DNA of 64,000 bases from Gemmatimonadota bacterium. Its GTDB lineage: Bacteria > Gemmatimonadota > Gemmatimonadetes > Longimicrobiales > Gaopeijiaceae. The stretch covers positions 1 to 64,000 of the forward strand of contig JADFMD010000004.1 in the NCBI GenBank assembly GCA_022564055.1, given 5' to 3'. The position numbers and the translations under genes are program-made. This document shows positions 38,622-47,949 of the stretch, one piece after another (the stretch's first letter is position 1; the number at the start of each line of letters is the position of its first letter). Below the pieces are notes generated by a model. The model was not told the origin of the DNA, ran no database searches, and was given only the letters and a program-made list of their open reading frames with translations.

Positions 38622-39242
38622 ATGAAACCGACCAAAGCCCAGATCGCAGCGCTGAGACGCAGGGACCCCGTGCTGGGGGCGGCGATGAAGAGGCTACCTC
38701 CCTTCCCGGACTTTCCGGTTCCGAGTCTGCGAGGTCCGCACTTCCACATGCTGGCCCGGTCGATCATCTACCAGCAGTTGGCCACGAAGGCGGCGGCGAC
38801 GATCTACGGCCGGGTGCGAGAGTTGGGTCCGGGGCCCCGGTTCCCGACTCCCGAGCAGGTGTTGGCGTTCACCGATGAACGCCTTCGGGGCGCGGGATTG
38901 TCGGAAAATAAGACCAAAGCCCTCAAGGGTCTCGCGGAGAAGATTGTGAGCGGCGAACTCCCTCTCAGGGGCATCGCCCGGCACGACGACGAAGAGGTCA
39001 TCCGGCGGCTCACAACCGTATGGGGCATCGGCGAGTGGACGGCCCAGATGTTCCTCATCTTCAAGCTCGGGCGGCTGGACGTGATGCCTTCGGGCGACCT
39101 CGGAGTGCAGGAGGGGTTGCGGGTTTTGGATGGTCTGGACGCCCGCCCGTCTCCCGACACGCTTCTCGATCGCGCCGAGGTTTGGCGACCGCTCTGCAGC
39201 GTGGCCGCTTGGTTCCTTTGGAGGCTCTCCGACGCCAAATGA
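38622..39242 (+). CDS. DNA-3-methyladenine glycosylase II (AlkA/HhH-GPD)
   Basis: HFHMLARSIIYQQLATKAAATIYGRV; GAGLSENKTKALKGLAE; LTTVWGIGEWTAQMFLIFKLGRLDVMPSGDLGVQEG. Confidence 0.93.
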   Translation: MKPTKAQIAALRRRDPVLGAAMKRLPPFPDFPVPSLRGPHFHMLARSIIYQQLATKAAATIYGRVRELGPGPRFPTPEQVLAFTDERLRGAGLSENKTKALKGLAEKIVSGELPLRGIARHDDEEVIRRLTTVWGIGEWTAQMFLIFKLGRLDVMPSGDLGVQEGLRVLDGLDARPSPDTLLDRAEVWRPLCSVAAWFLWRLSDAK

Positions 39243-39332
39243 AGATCACGCGAAATCTCAATGGTCTAGATTCCGCTGTGAGTGTGTGCCACCCCATGAC
39301 ACTCGGAGGCCCGAATTTCCGTAGTGCATGAA

Positions 39333-39388
39333 GAAACGTAGTCCTTCAGGAAACGTAATCTTCCAGGAAACGTAGTCCTTGAGGAAAC
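39333..39388. repeat. 17-bp tandem repeat, 3.3 copies
   Basis: GAAACGTAGTCCTTCAG / GAAACGTAATCTTCCAG / GAAACGTAGTCCTTGAG / GAAAC. Confidence 0.9.
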
Positions 39389-39456
39389 ACTGACAGGGAA
39401 GGTCTTTGCGCCCAACCATGTCAGGTTGTTGATGTCTTTCGAAAAGGAGGGACCTA

Positions 39457-39648
39457 GTGGCCAAGACGAGTCGAGGACGCGCACCACGGGACAAGAAACC
39501 GTCGCTCAAGCTTCCGCAATGGCTCGGTACGCCCGGCGCGCCCAAGCCGCCCAAGACGCCACCGCCACCGCGCCCGACAGCCCCCGTGGGGTCGGTGCCC
39601 GGGCCCGACTTCAAGAAGGTGATCAAGAAGCTCGGGAAGAAGCGTTGA
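39457..39648 (+). CDS. small basic proline-rich hypothetical protein
   Basis: GTG start with AAAAGGAGG RBS; PQWLGTPGAPKPPKTPPPPRPTAPVG..KKVIKKLGKKR. Confidence 0.45.
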   Translation: MAKTSRGRAPRDKKPSLKLPQWLGTPGAPKPPKTPPPPRPTAPVGSVPGPDFKKVIKKLGKKR

Positions 39649-39712
39649 AGAGGGGCTGAAGTACCGTTGAAAAAGCGTCAACAAGTACGGGTGCCCGAGA
39701 AAAGAAGCCGAA

Positions 39713-40111
39713 TTACTCGGAGCTGGCGAGCGTGGCCTTGAGCGCCTCGTCGACCAGGAAAAGATCGGTCAGAAGCGCCCGGAAGTGGATGGAGGCGTTC
39801 AGGTTGTCGATCAACTGTGAACTGATCGACGGCTGTGCCATGACGAGCTTGAGAGCGGCCCGGGTGTCGCTGGCATCCCGCTGGAGAACGAGATCCATTG
39901 CCGCCATGGCTTCCGCGTCGTTCTCTTGGGCGGCGTCGCCGATCCCACCTTCGAAGGCGGCGAGAGCCTGGTCGGCCCGGCTCAGATAGCCGGTCAACTC
40001 ACCACTGATGCCGGTACCGGTTCCAGACACTCCTTGAGCCGCATACGCGAGGAAGAACTCGTAGGTTTCCTCAATCGTATCGATATTTTTCTTTAACTCG
40101 TCGGACGTCAC
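39713..40111 (-). CDS. hypothetical helical protein at end of molybdenum hydroxylase operon
   Basis: GTG start 1 nt after the cytochrome b stop; VTSDELKKNIDTIEETYEFFLAYAAQG... Confidence 0.6.
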   Translation of the reverse strand: MTSDELKKNIDTIEETYEFFLAYAAQGVSGTGTGISGELTGYLSRADQALAAFEGGIGDAAQENDAEAMAAMDLVLQRDASDTRAALKLVMAQPSISSQLIDNLNASIHFRALLTDLFLVDEALKATLASSE

Positions 40112-40112
40112 C

Positions 40113-41165
40113 TCAGTCCAGACCTCCCGCCTCTGACGTCCGCTCCCCGCTGGAGGACTCCCCACTCTCTTCATCATCCCCACCGGCCGGGGCATCCTCA
40201 ACGACAGGGGTAGCATCACCCCCACCGGCCGGCCCATCGCCTCCACCGGCTGCAGGATCGCCTCCACCGGCTGAAGCGGCGGCATCGTCAACCCCACCCA
40301 CTGGTGAGCCCACGCCGGCTGGCACGAGCTCTTCTTGTTGAGGCTCGGCGCCGGGAATGACCCAACGAGCCGGATCGAAGTTCTCCTCGTATTTGTCCCG
40401 GCCGATGAACCCATAGATCATCGACTTGGTGATCCACCACTTATCCGGCCGTATGGCGAAGTAGATATGCGTGATGATCAGACCGAAGAGCGCCACACCC
40501 GAGATACCGTGAACGACATACACAACACCCCAGGAACTGTCGGAGATATTCAACAGATATGGGTTCGCCGCCCCGAGCCACGTGTCGATGCGGAGCATCA
40601 TGAAGATGCCCGTTACGATGGCGACCAGACCCGACACAGCCGCACCGTGGTGGAACATCTTATGATCGATCGGATACTTCGCGGCCTTGGGCACCTCCGT
40701 CCCGTTCCTACCGAGCATATGACTCAACTCGGCAACTCCGGCCTTGATATCGGCTCCGTTCACCCACATCGCCCAGAAATCTTGCCAGAAGGTTGCATGA
40801 ACGATGTGGTAGGCGATCGTTGCTGTCAGGACCAAGCCGGCGATCCAGTGTATGGTGACCCACGGGAACTGGATCCCCATGACAGGGGCGAACGCCGTGA
40901 CCAAAAGCACGAGCATCGCCGCCGACATGACCCAGTGGAACACACGTTCCGAAAGGGCGTGCCTAAGAATCTGGGCAGGGAGCCCAGCGACGCTTGACCC
41001 TCCACTTGCGTCCGTCGAAGCAGCCGGCGCCAGCCACTTTGCCCAGACGGCATGGGCCAAGGTGAAAGCGAGGCCGGCGAACACAGCAGCCCACATGAGG
41101 TCCCAGGAGATTCCAATAAGCACCTCCTGGCCCCACGGGTTGGCTGCGCGCCTCCAGAGCTCCAC
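40113..41165 (-). CDS. membrane di-heme cytochrome b (formate dehydrogenase gamma/FdnI-like) with low-complexity C-tail
   Basis: RVFHWVMSAAMLVLLVTAF, VTIHWIAGLVLTATIAYHIVHA, VYVVHGISGVALFGLIITHIYFAIRPDKWWITKSMI; Gly/Ala/Pro/Asp tail. Confidence 0.85.
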   Translation of the reverse strand: MELWRRAANPWGQEVLIGISWDLMWAAVFAGLAFTLAHAVWAKWLAPAASTDASGGSSVAGLPAQILRHALSERVFHWVMSAAMLVLLVTAFAPVMGIQFPWVTIHWIAGLVLTATIAYHIVHATFWQDFWAMWVNGADIKAGVAELSHMLGRNGTEVPKAAKYPIDHKMFHHGAAVSGLVAIVTGIFMMLRIDTWLGAANPYLLNISDSSWGVVYVVHGISGVALFGLIITHIYFAIRPDKWWITKSMIYGFIGRDKYEENFDPARWVIPGAEPQQEELVPAGVGSPVGGVDDAAASAGGGDPAAGGGDGPAGGGDATPVVEDAPAGGDDEESGESSSGERTSEAGGLD

Positions 41166-41166
41166 G

Positions 41167-42168
41167 CTAGACCCCCGCCCCGCGGACGGCCCGGCGGATC
41201 AGATTCCGCATCAACGGCAATTTGAAATCGTTGTGCCGCAGCGGCTGCGCGTCACGAATCGCGACCTCACCGGCCCGAAGCCCTATCTCTTCGGAAGGAG
41301 TCTGGCCACGGAGGACCCTTTCAGAATCCTCGAGACGAATCGGGAACGGTGCGGCGCCGTTGACCGCCATACGCAGATCCTCGATCACGCCACCGTTGAT
41401 ACGCATCGCCGATGCCACCGTCATGAGGGCGAAGTCCCACGCTTTCCGGTCTTCGATCTTCTCATAGTAGAAGGTGGCTCCTGCCCACGTGGACGGGATG
41501 CGGATGGTCGTCAGTAGCTCACCGGGCTTCAAAATGGTCATGCGCTCGATATCCACGCTGGGTCGCATGAAGAAGTCCTCGGCATCGACGACACGTTCAC
41601 CCCTCGATCCCTTGATGACAAACTGCGCATCAAGCGCAATGAGCGCCGGCGCGGAATCGGAGGGGCTGACCGCCACACAACGACTCGTGCCCAAAATTGC
41701 ATGCTCGCGATTCATCGCCGTGGGTGCCGAGGCGTAGCAGGTGTTGCCACCGGCCCGGTAACAAGGCCATCCCCCGCGGTAGTACCAGCACCGCGTGTCC
41801 TGGATCAGGTTGCCCGCGATCGTACCCCGGTTCCGAATCTGGGGCGTCGCGATCTGGGAGGCAGCGTCCGTGAGAACACTGTAGTTCGCCAACAGCTCGG
41901 GGTGCGTGGCCACTTCGGTGAGCGTGGTCATCGCACCGATTTCTATTCCGTCCGCCGTGGTGCGGATGCCGTGGAGCTCGTCGACGTTGACGAGGTCGAC
42001 CACAGCCGTCGGCCGTTTGATGCGTTCCTTCCACCAGTCGAAGCTGTCCATCCCGCCGCCCAGCACCCAACCATCCTCACCGTATCGAATCAAGAGCTCG
42101 ATCGCATCATCGGCGCTCGTCGGCTGGAAGAGCTCGAACGCCGGGATCATATCTCTGATGACCGCCAT
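41167..42168 (-). CDS. FAD-binding subunit, xanthine dehydrogenase/molybdenum hydroxylase family
   Basis: FELFQPTSADDAIELL; IRNRGTIAGNLIQDTRCWYYRGGWPCYRAGGNTCYA; LKPGELLTTIRIP. Confidence 0.9.
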   Translation of the reverse strand: MAVIRDMIPAFELFQPTSADDAIELLIRYGEDGWVLGGGMDSFDWWKERIKRPTAVVDLVNVDELHGIRTTADGIEIGAMTTLTEVATHPELLANYSVLTDAASQIATPQIRNRGTIAGNLIQDTRCWYYRGGWPCYRAGGNTCYASAPTAMNREHAILGTSRCVAVSPSDSAPALIALDAQFVIKGSRGERVVDAEDFFMRPSVDIERMTILKPGELLTTIRIPSTWAGATFYYEKIEDRKAWDFALMTVASAMRINGGVIEDLRMAVNGAAPFPIRLEDSERVLRGQTPSEEIGLRAGEVAIRDAQPLRHNDFKLPLMRNLIRRAVRGAGV

Positions 42169-42183
42169 CTTCGCTATCTCCCT

Positions 42184-44616
42184 TTAGACGTGAAGGTCGA
42201 GGGGGCCGTACGCAGGTTCGCGGCCCTCAAGTTCTGAAAGTAGGACGTCCGGCGACAGCGGCGTCCGGCATAGGCATTTTCCTTCCAGGGCATCGGCGAT
42301 GGCCGACGTGAGAGCCGCTGAACCGGCCCCCACACAAGGTTCTCCGATCCCCTTCGCGCCGACCGGCGTCTGTGGATCCGGAATCCCAACGGCCGCCCAC
42401 TGTACGTCGATAGGGACATCGAGTATTCCCGGCGGTCGAGCCGTGTAGAGGCGTTTGGCGAACGACACCCCCCACACCGGGTCGAAGACCCACTTCTGGC
42501 TCATCGCCATCCCCATCCCCTGAAAAGAGCCGCCGAAGATCTGGCCCCCGAGACCCCTCGGATGGACGACCACACCGCAGTCCGTGACCGCCGTGTAATG
42601 GATTACATCGACCTTGCCGGTCTCGATGTCCAACTCCACCTCGGCGAAACCGACCACCCACGACTGGAGTCCTCCCGAACCACCGAAGGTGTCTCTGGCC
42701 GCGGCCACGAGGCCTTGGCCGGCCAAAGCGGTAACCGACGCCTTGGTCATGTCGTTGAGGTTGTCGTCGAACTCCTCGCCGCTGTAGCGCCCGCCCAGTT
42801 GAATCGCCCGGGTCGCCGCACGCCCCAGGGTCATTCCCTGTGACGGATTGGAGCGACGATAGACGCGCCCGTCGGACGTGTCATAGTCCTCGGGACGGCC
42901 ACCGAGATCCCTCGCTGCGATCTCCTGTAGCTTCTGCTTGGCGTCCAACCCGGCCGCATGGTTCGCCCTCGTGTGGGCGTGGGTCGTTTGGCTACCGGCC
43001 TGGACGGCACTCCAGGGTAGGTGGCGACTCGTGTCACCAAAGACAACTTCGACCTGATCCCATTCGATGCCCAGAACGTCGGCCGCCGCTCGAGCGGTGT
43101 CGAAGTTCGAGTTCGTACCCAGGTTTCCGAGGCCTTGGTGGATCTGAACTATTCCGTCGGGCCGGATCACCAGGAGACCGTCGAACCCGCGGCTTCCCGC
43201 CGTGTACGGGCTGACTCCGACGCCGATACCGGTCCTCTTCGTGCCGTTCAGCTGCCCACTGCGGGAGATTCTCTCCTCCCACCCGAACAGCTCGCGTCCC
43301 TGATCGATCGCTTCCCTGACGAAAACACTGGTGAGCGTGCTCCCACGGGGACCGTATTCAACGTTGGCCTCCGGTGCGTTGAGCCGTCGTAGAGCGAGAC
43401 GATCGATACCGAGCTCTCTGGCTGCCTTGTCCATCAGCGGCTCGAGCATCCCGATGATCTGGGCGCCGCCCGGGCCTCGCTGCGCCGCCTTGGGCGGCGT
43501 GTTCGTACGCATGGCCACGCCACGGTATCGCATGTTGAGCGGCGTGTAGGTGAGGGAAGCGGTGCTGGCCGACGCGTTTTGGTCGCCGCCAGCGTACGGG
43601 CCACCGTCACCCACGGCGTAGAAGTCGAGCGCCGTAATACGGCCGTCGGCCCGGAAGCCGATGCGGACCCGAGCCTGCATGCCGGGGCGTGCGCGTCCGA
43701 GATAGGTCTCTTCGGCACGCGTGATCCGGAGCATGACGGGACGGTTGATCTTGCGGGAGAACAGCGCCGGCACCAACTGGATCGTGCTGCCAGCGATCTT
43801 GCTCCCGAATCCACCTCCACAGTACTCGCCGATCATCACCACATCCTCAATGTCCAGATCGAGTTGGCTGGCGACCGCTGCGCGGGTCCGTACCAGGCTC
43901 TGCGTGGACGTGTGGATGAAAAGCCTACCGTTCTGCCAGTATGCCATCGTGGTGCGCGGCTCCATCGGGTGATGCGTCACCGACTGGTGGACGATGGTCT
44001 CGTCCAGGATCAGATCCGCCGCCGCGAAGCCCGCCTCGATGTCGCCGACCATCCATTCCGTTGTCGCCTTCCGCACAATCACCTCACCGTCCGCGTCCAA
44101 CACGGTGTCGGGCATCGGCATGCTGCCTTCGGGGGCGTTGGCGAAGTCTTCTTCCGTCCACTTGAGCGAGACCCAATCTCGCCCGACGGTTGTGTTGCCT
44201 TGGAGTCGCGCATTCGGACTGCCGGGCCGCAGGCTGTCCAATGGGCTCAGCACGAAGGGCAGCGGCTCGAAGTCGACTTTGATGAGCTCGATCGCATCGG
44301 CCGCGGTGGTCTCATCGACCGCCGCTAACGCGAGGACGGCCTCGCCCTCGTAAAGCGGTTCGTTCGTGAGGCACTGCTCGCCGAATTCGGACTGGGGCAC
44401 CTCGTCGGCCGTGAGAATCCCAAACACACCGTCCATTGCCAGCGCGGCGCTGGCGTCGATGCGCAAGACGCGGCAATGCGGCATCGGGCTCGCAAGCAAT
44501 TTCGCGAACACCATACCGTCCGCCTTGAAGTCTTCCGCGTACTTCGCTCGTCCCGTGATCTTCGCGTGAAGATCGTCAGGGGCGATATCTTGTCCAATCA
44601 GTTTTTCAGCCATCAT
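42184..44616 (-). CDS. molybdopterin-binding subunit, xanthine dehydrogenase/aldehyde oxidase family
   Basis: ITGRAKYAEDFKADGMVFAKLLASPMPHCRVLRID; VMIGEYCGGGFGSK; QRGPGGAQ; PVGAKGIGEPCVGAGSAALTSAIADAL. Confidence 0.93.
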   Translation of the reverse strand: MMAEKLIGQDIAPDDLHAKITGRAKYAEDFKADGMVFAKLLASPMPHCRVLRIDASAALAMDGVFGILTADEVPQSEFGEQCLTNEPLYEGEAVLALAAVDETTAADAIELIKVDFEPLPFVLSPLDSLRPGSPNARLQGNTTVGRDWVSLKWTEEDFANAPEGSMPMPDTVLDADGEVIVRKATTEWMVGDIEAGFAAADLILDETIVHQSVTHHPMEPRTTMAYWQNGRLFIHTSTQSLVRTRAAVASQLDLDIEDVVMIGEYCGGGFGSKIAGSTIQLVPALFSRKINRPVMLRITRAEETYLGRARPGMQARVRIGFRADGRITALDFYAVGDGGPYAGGDQNASASTASLTYTPLNMRYRGVAMRTNTPPKAAQRGPGGAQIIGMLEPLMDKAARELGIDRLALRRLNAPEANVEYGPRGSTLTSVFVREAIDQGRELFGWEERISRSGQLNGTKRTGIGVGVSPYTAGSRGFDGLLVIRPDGIVQIHQGLGNLGTNSNFDTARAAADVLGIEWDQVEVVFGDTSRHLPWSAVQAGSQTTHAHTRANHAAGLDAKQKLQEIAARDLGGRPEDYDTSDGRVYRRSNPSQGMTLGRAATRAIQLGGRYSGEEFDDNLNDMTKASVTALAGQGLVAAARDTFGGSGGLQSWVVGFAEVELDIETGKVDVIHYTAVTDCGVVVHPRGLGGQIFGGSFQGMGMAMSQKWVFDPVWGVSFAKRLYTARPPGILDVPIDVQWAAVGIPDPQTPVGAKGIGEPCVGAGSAALTSAIADALEGKCLCRTPLSPDVLLSELEGREPAYGPLDLHV

Positions 44617-44623
44617 CGCCCCC

Positions 44624-45259
44624 TTATGCTTGCTGCCGCGATAGCTCGGCGGCACGCATGGCGGAAGTAAGGATCTTGTCGTAGTCGGCGCACCGGCAAA
44701 GGTTGCCGGAAAGCGCTTGAGCGGCTTCTTCACGAGTCGGGTTCGGGTTGGCCTCGACCATCGCCACCATGCTCATAATGAAGCCCGGGGCGCAGAAGGC
44801 GCACTGGAAGCCGCCCTCGTCGAGGACCGCCTGCTGCACCGGATGCAGCGTGCCGTCCGGAGCCTCGAGGCCCTCGATGGTAACGATTTCGCTTCCACGA
44901 ACGGTGTGGGTGAGCACCGAGCAGGAATAGCTGTTCACCCCGTCGATGAGTACGGTGCACGCACCACATTCGGCACGGTCGCAGCCGAGCTTGGTGCCGG
45001 TAAGCCCCAGCTTATAGCGTAGCGTGAAGGCGAGCGTCTCTTGGTTCAACACGTCCACTCGACGCTGTTGGCCGTTGACGTTCAGCGTAATGAGCCGCTC
45101 GACGGAACCCTGGACCGCGAGAGCCCCCAGCAGGGGCTGCGGGCCCTTGAAGAGATAGCCCACCGAAGAGGTCGTAGCACCCGCTGCGATGACCCCCATG
45201 ATGAACTTTCTTCGGGAAACCGTACGCTCCGGAGTGCCGATGATCTCGACGTCGCTCAT
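44624..45259 (-). CDS. (2Fe-2S) subunit of molybdenum hydroxylase with Tat-like signal
   Basis: Twin-arginine VSRRKFIMGVIAAGAT; GCDRAECGACTVLIDG; CAFCAPGFIMSMVA..LSGNLCRCADYDKIL. Confidence 0.93.
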   Translation of the reverse strand: MSDVEIIGTPERTVSRRKFIMGVIAAGATTSSVGYLFKGPQPLLGALAVQGSVERLITLNVNGQQRRVDVLNQETLAFTLRYKLGLTGTKLGCDRAECGACTVLIDGVNSYSCSVLTHTVRGSEIVTIEGLEAPDGTLHPVQQAVLDEGGFQCAFCAPGFIMSMVAMVEANPNPTREEAAQALSGNLCRCADYDKILTSAMRAAELSRQQA

Positions 45260-45595
45260 GGAGCCTTACCTCCTTGGAAGATCAATCCCGTGAAGACCTG
45301 AGGGGCGGCCCTATCCGCCCAGCGACGCATAATAAGCAACGAAGTCTCAGAAGGCGAGCCCCATCCATGGCCAATTTCGGAAGAGGTGCCGGGGTAGGCT
45401 AACCAGTTTCTTCCACCTCGGCGTATCCGGGGCGTGGCCGGTGGATCGCCGGCGTCGGTCCCGTGGCCGGCCGTGAATCCTCGGGGGGTAAATGTTGGTA
45501 CATTAGCGGGTGGGCCCTCGTGCAACCTCTGGACCGGGGTGGGGGTCCAACGGTAGACTGACGGGTTGGTGGCCACCACACGGATGTTGAATGTC

Positions 45596-45964
45596 ATGTT
45601 TTCTTGGTTGTCGGCCGTAGGCTTGGCCTTTCTTATCGGATTCGTCTCGATTCGTGCGTGGTGGAGGGAGCGGAAAAGGCGTATCGTCGCCGAGAGCCGG
45701 GTCATCGAACGCCCGAATTCCTTTTACGCTTCGAAAGCCGTTCACAACCAGGAGGACGAAGAGTGGTGGCGCGGGATCGAACTCGATCGACTCCATGAAC
45801 TGAATCGGGAATACGTGGAGCGCCTCCTACGCCAGATCGACGGCGACGGCGTCGGCACCCTTACAAAGGATGAACGAGCGTTCATGGAGCGTATGGCCAA
45901 GCTCGACGCGCCCCCGCGGCGGGGGGCCCGCCCGCCGACCGACCCCTTGCCCAGCCCCGCTTGA
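45596..45964 (+). CDS. hypothetical membrane-anchored protein
   Basis: MFSWLSAVGLAFLIGFVSI TM; C-terminal IDGDGVGTLTKDERAFMERM. Confidence 0.6.
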   Translation: MFSWLSAVGLAFLIGFVSIRAWWRERKRRIVAESRVIERPNSFYASKAVHNQEDEEWWRGIELDRLHELNREYVERLLRQIDGDGVGTLTKDERAFMERMAKLDAPPRRGARPPTDPLPSPA

Positions 45965-46052
45965 TCGACCCGCTTTCTGTCGGTTCGATTCACCTCCCCT
46001 CTGATCCCTTTACCTGCTGCCTGGTCCACTCCGGTCTTCCCGAAGCCGGGCG

Positions 46053-46700
46053 CTACCAGCCCGCCTCGTCCGGGGAAGCCGGCGGGACGTCCCTCGGGGC
46101 GGTTTCCTCGTGGAAGAGCTTGAAGCCCCGCGCCCGGTAGTTCTCCATCGCCCTGGGGCTATCGAGGGAACAGGTGTCGAGCGAGATGCGCCGTGCACCT
46201 GCGCGAAACGCCCGCTCGACCGTATCGGACAATAGAAGCCCGCCGATACCCATTCCCATGAACTGGCGCAGCAATCCAAAGTAGGCGATTTCCACGGATT
46301 CCTCAGGCTGACGCTCGAGTTCGACGTAACCGGCTATCGTCCCGCCCAGGTAGGCGATCCAGACCTCGACCTCCGGCCGTTCGAGGTGAGCCAACCATTT
46401 CGAATACGGCCAGCTGAGTCGGTCGGTCCACCCCCAAGCACGTCCCACCGCGGTGTAAAGGAATCGCCCCAGCTCCGGAGAAGCGATTCTCGCTTCCCGG
46501 ATCTCGAGATCCGGCACACCCCGTCCGGACGGCTTGAACTCCTCGAGGCCGCGAAGCTCCAGGTAGTAGGTGGTGACTTGCGTTTCCACGGGTTGAATCG
46601 CCGGTTCTTGCGGGTCGTGTTCGCGAGTTACGCCGGTGCCCAATCTCGGTTCTGCGATCGGTCCAGCGATCGGCCCGCCGCCTGCCCACTGAATCCTCAT
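46053..46700 (-). CDS. GNAT family N-acetyltransferase
   Basis: EVWIAYLGGTIAGYVELERQPEESVEIAYFGLLRQFMGMGIGGLLLSDTVERAFRAGARRISLDTCSLDSPRAMENYRARGF. Confidence 0.88.
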   Translation of the reverse strand: MRIQWAGGGPIAGPIAEPRLGTGVTREHDPQEPAIQPVETQVTTYYLELRGLEEFKPSGRGVPDLEIREARIASPELGRFLYTAVGRAWGWTDRLSWPYSKWLAHLERPEVEVWIAYLGGTIAGYVELERQPEESVEIAYFGLLRQFMGMGIGGLLLSDTVERAFRAGARRISLDTCSLDSPRAMENYRARGFKLFHEETAPRDVPPASPDEAGW

Positions 46701-46892
46701 CGAGCTCCGCCGTAACGGTGCTCAATAGGGAACGCGCCGTCAACCGAAGACTTCATCGGGACCAGTCCCTTGTTGGGGGGCACGTCATGGGGCAGTATTC
46801 CGGCCCGAGATGAACGCTCGGTAGTGATTTGGCAGATGAGGGACACCACCCCCCGATTTCCACGGCGCTTCTGACGCTCCCACCGACAGGAT

Positions 46893-47840
46893 TTGTATCA
46901 CTTGAAGCTTGGAACACCAGCCTCCTGGGCGCTCCCGGTGTTTGTCGTCGGCCTCTATTGGAGCCTTCTCGCCACGCTCGCAGGGGAGATCACCACCCCT
47001 CAACTGATGTATGGTGGCGGGATTCTCGTCCTCAGTCAGATCAAGCAGCCTTTCCTGCCTTTGGGAGTCCGGCCTCTGGACTTTGCTCTTCCTTTTCTCC
47101 TCACCGGGGTCCTCTACGACAGCCAGCGGTATTGGGACGTGGCCGGGCGCGGCGTTCTGTCCATCGCCGAGCCGTATTTGCTCGAAAAGCGGTTGTTCGG
47201 GGTCCGCTCGCCGAATGGCACCCTGACGCTGAACGAATGGTTCGGTGAGCATCTCCACCCGGTTCTGGACTTCATCGCGGGGGGGGCCTATCTGACGTTC
47301 ATAGGCGTCTTCGTCCTTCTGGCGGCATACTTCACGCGCCGGATCTGCTTCGGCACCGACTCCGAGTCGACGTTCGCCCGGAGGCAGTGGTCGGCGCGCG
47401 CGCCCGCGTGGTCCTTCCTCGTGGTCAACGTTCTCGGGTTTGCGACCTGGTTCCTCTACCCGGCTGCACCTCCTTGGTACGTGGAGCTGTACGGGCTGGA
47501 CACCATCTTGCTCGACGTACCCATGAACCCGGCTCGGACTCTCCGCTTCGACGCTTTGTTCGGGACCAGCTTCTTCACTGGGATGTATGCTGCGGGGTCC
47601 AACCCGTTCGGCGCGATTCCCTCACTCCACATTTCCTACCCCGTCTTGTCCATCGTCTTCGCGATGAGGCTCCAAAAGCTCCGCAGCTTCACGATCGTGT
47701 TCTCGATCCTGGTCGGGTTCGCGGCGGTCTATCTGAACCATCACTACTTGATCGACGTGGTCCTGGGTGTTTTTTATGGGCTGATAGCCGCGGCGATCAC
47801 GATCGTGGGAATGGATCGGATGGGCCGAGGCTTCAGATAA
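46893..47840 (+). CDS. PAP2-superfamily membrane protein, AUR1/inositol phosphorylceramide synthase-like
   Basis: NPFGAIPSLHISYPVLSIVF and VYLNHHYLIDVVLGVFYGL; polytopic; TTG start proposed by ORF track. Confidence 0.78.
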   Translation: MYHLKLGTPASWALPVFVVGLYWSLLATLAGEITTPQLMYGGGILVLSQIKQPFLPLGVRPLDFALPFLLTGVLYDSQRYWDVAGRGVLSIAEPYLLEKRLFGVRSPNGTLTLNEWFGEHLHPVLDFIAGGAYLTFIGVFVLLAAYFTRRICFGTDSESTFARRQWSARAPAWSFLVVNVLGFATWFLYPAAPPWYVELYGLDTILLDVPMNPARTLRFDALFGTSFFTGMYAAGSNPFGAIPSLHISYPVLSIVFAMRLQKLRSFTIVFSILVGFAAVYLNHHYLIDVVLGVFYGLIAAAITIVGMDRMGRGFR

Positions 47841-47949
47841 ATGGTCGAGTGGCCGGACACCTCACCGAGGGCCACATTTGCCATGAGCCGGTCCTGCGGG
47901 ACAGATTCGGCTCGACTCAACGTCGCCCCCCGCGCCGACCGGTGACCCC

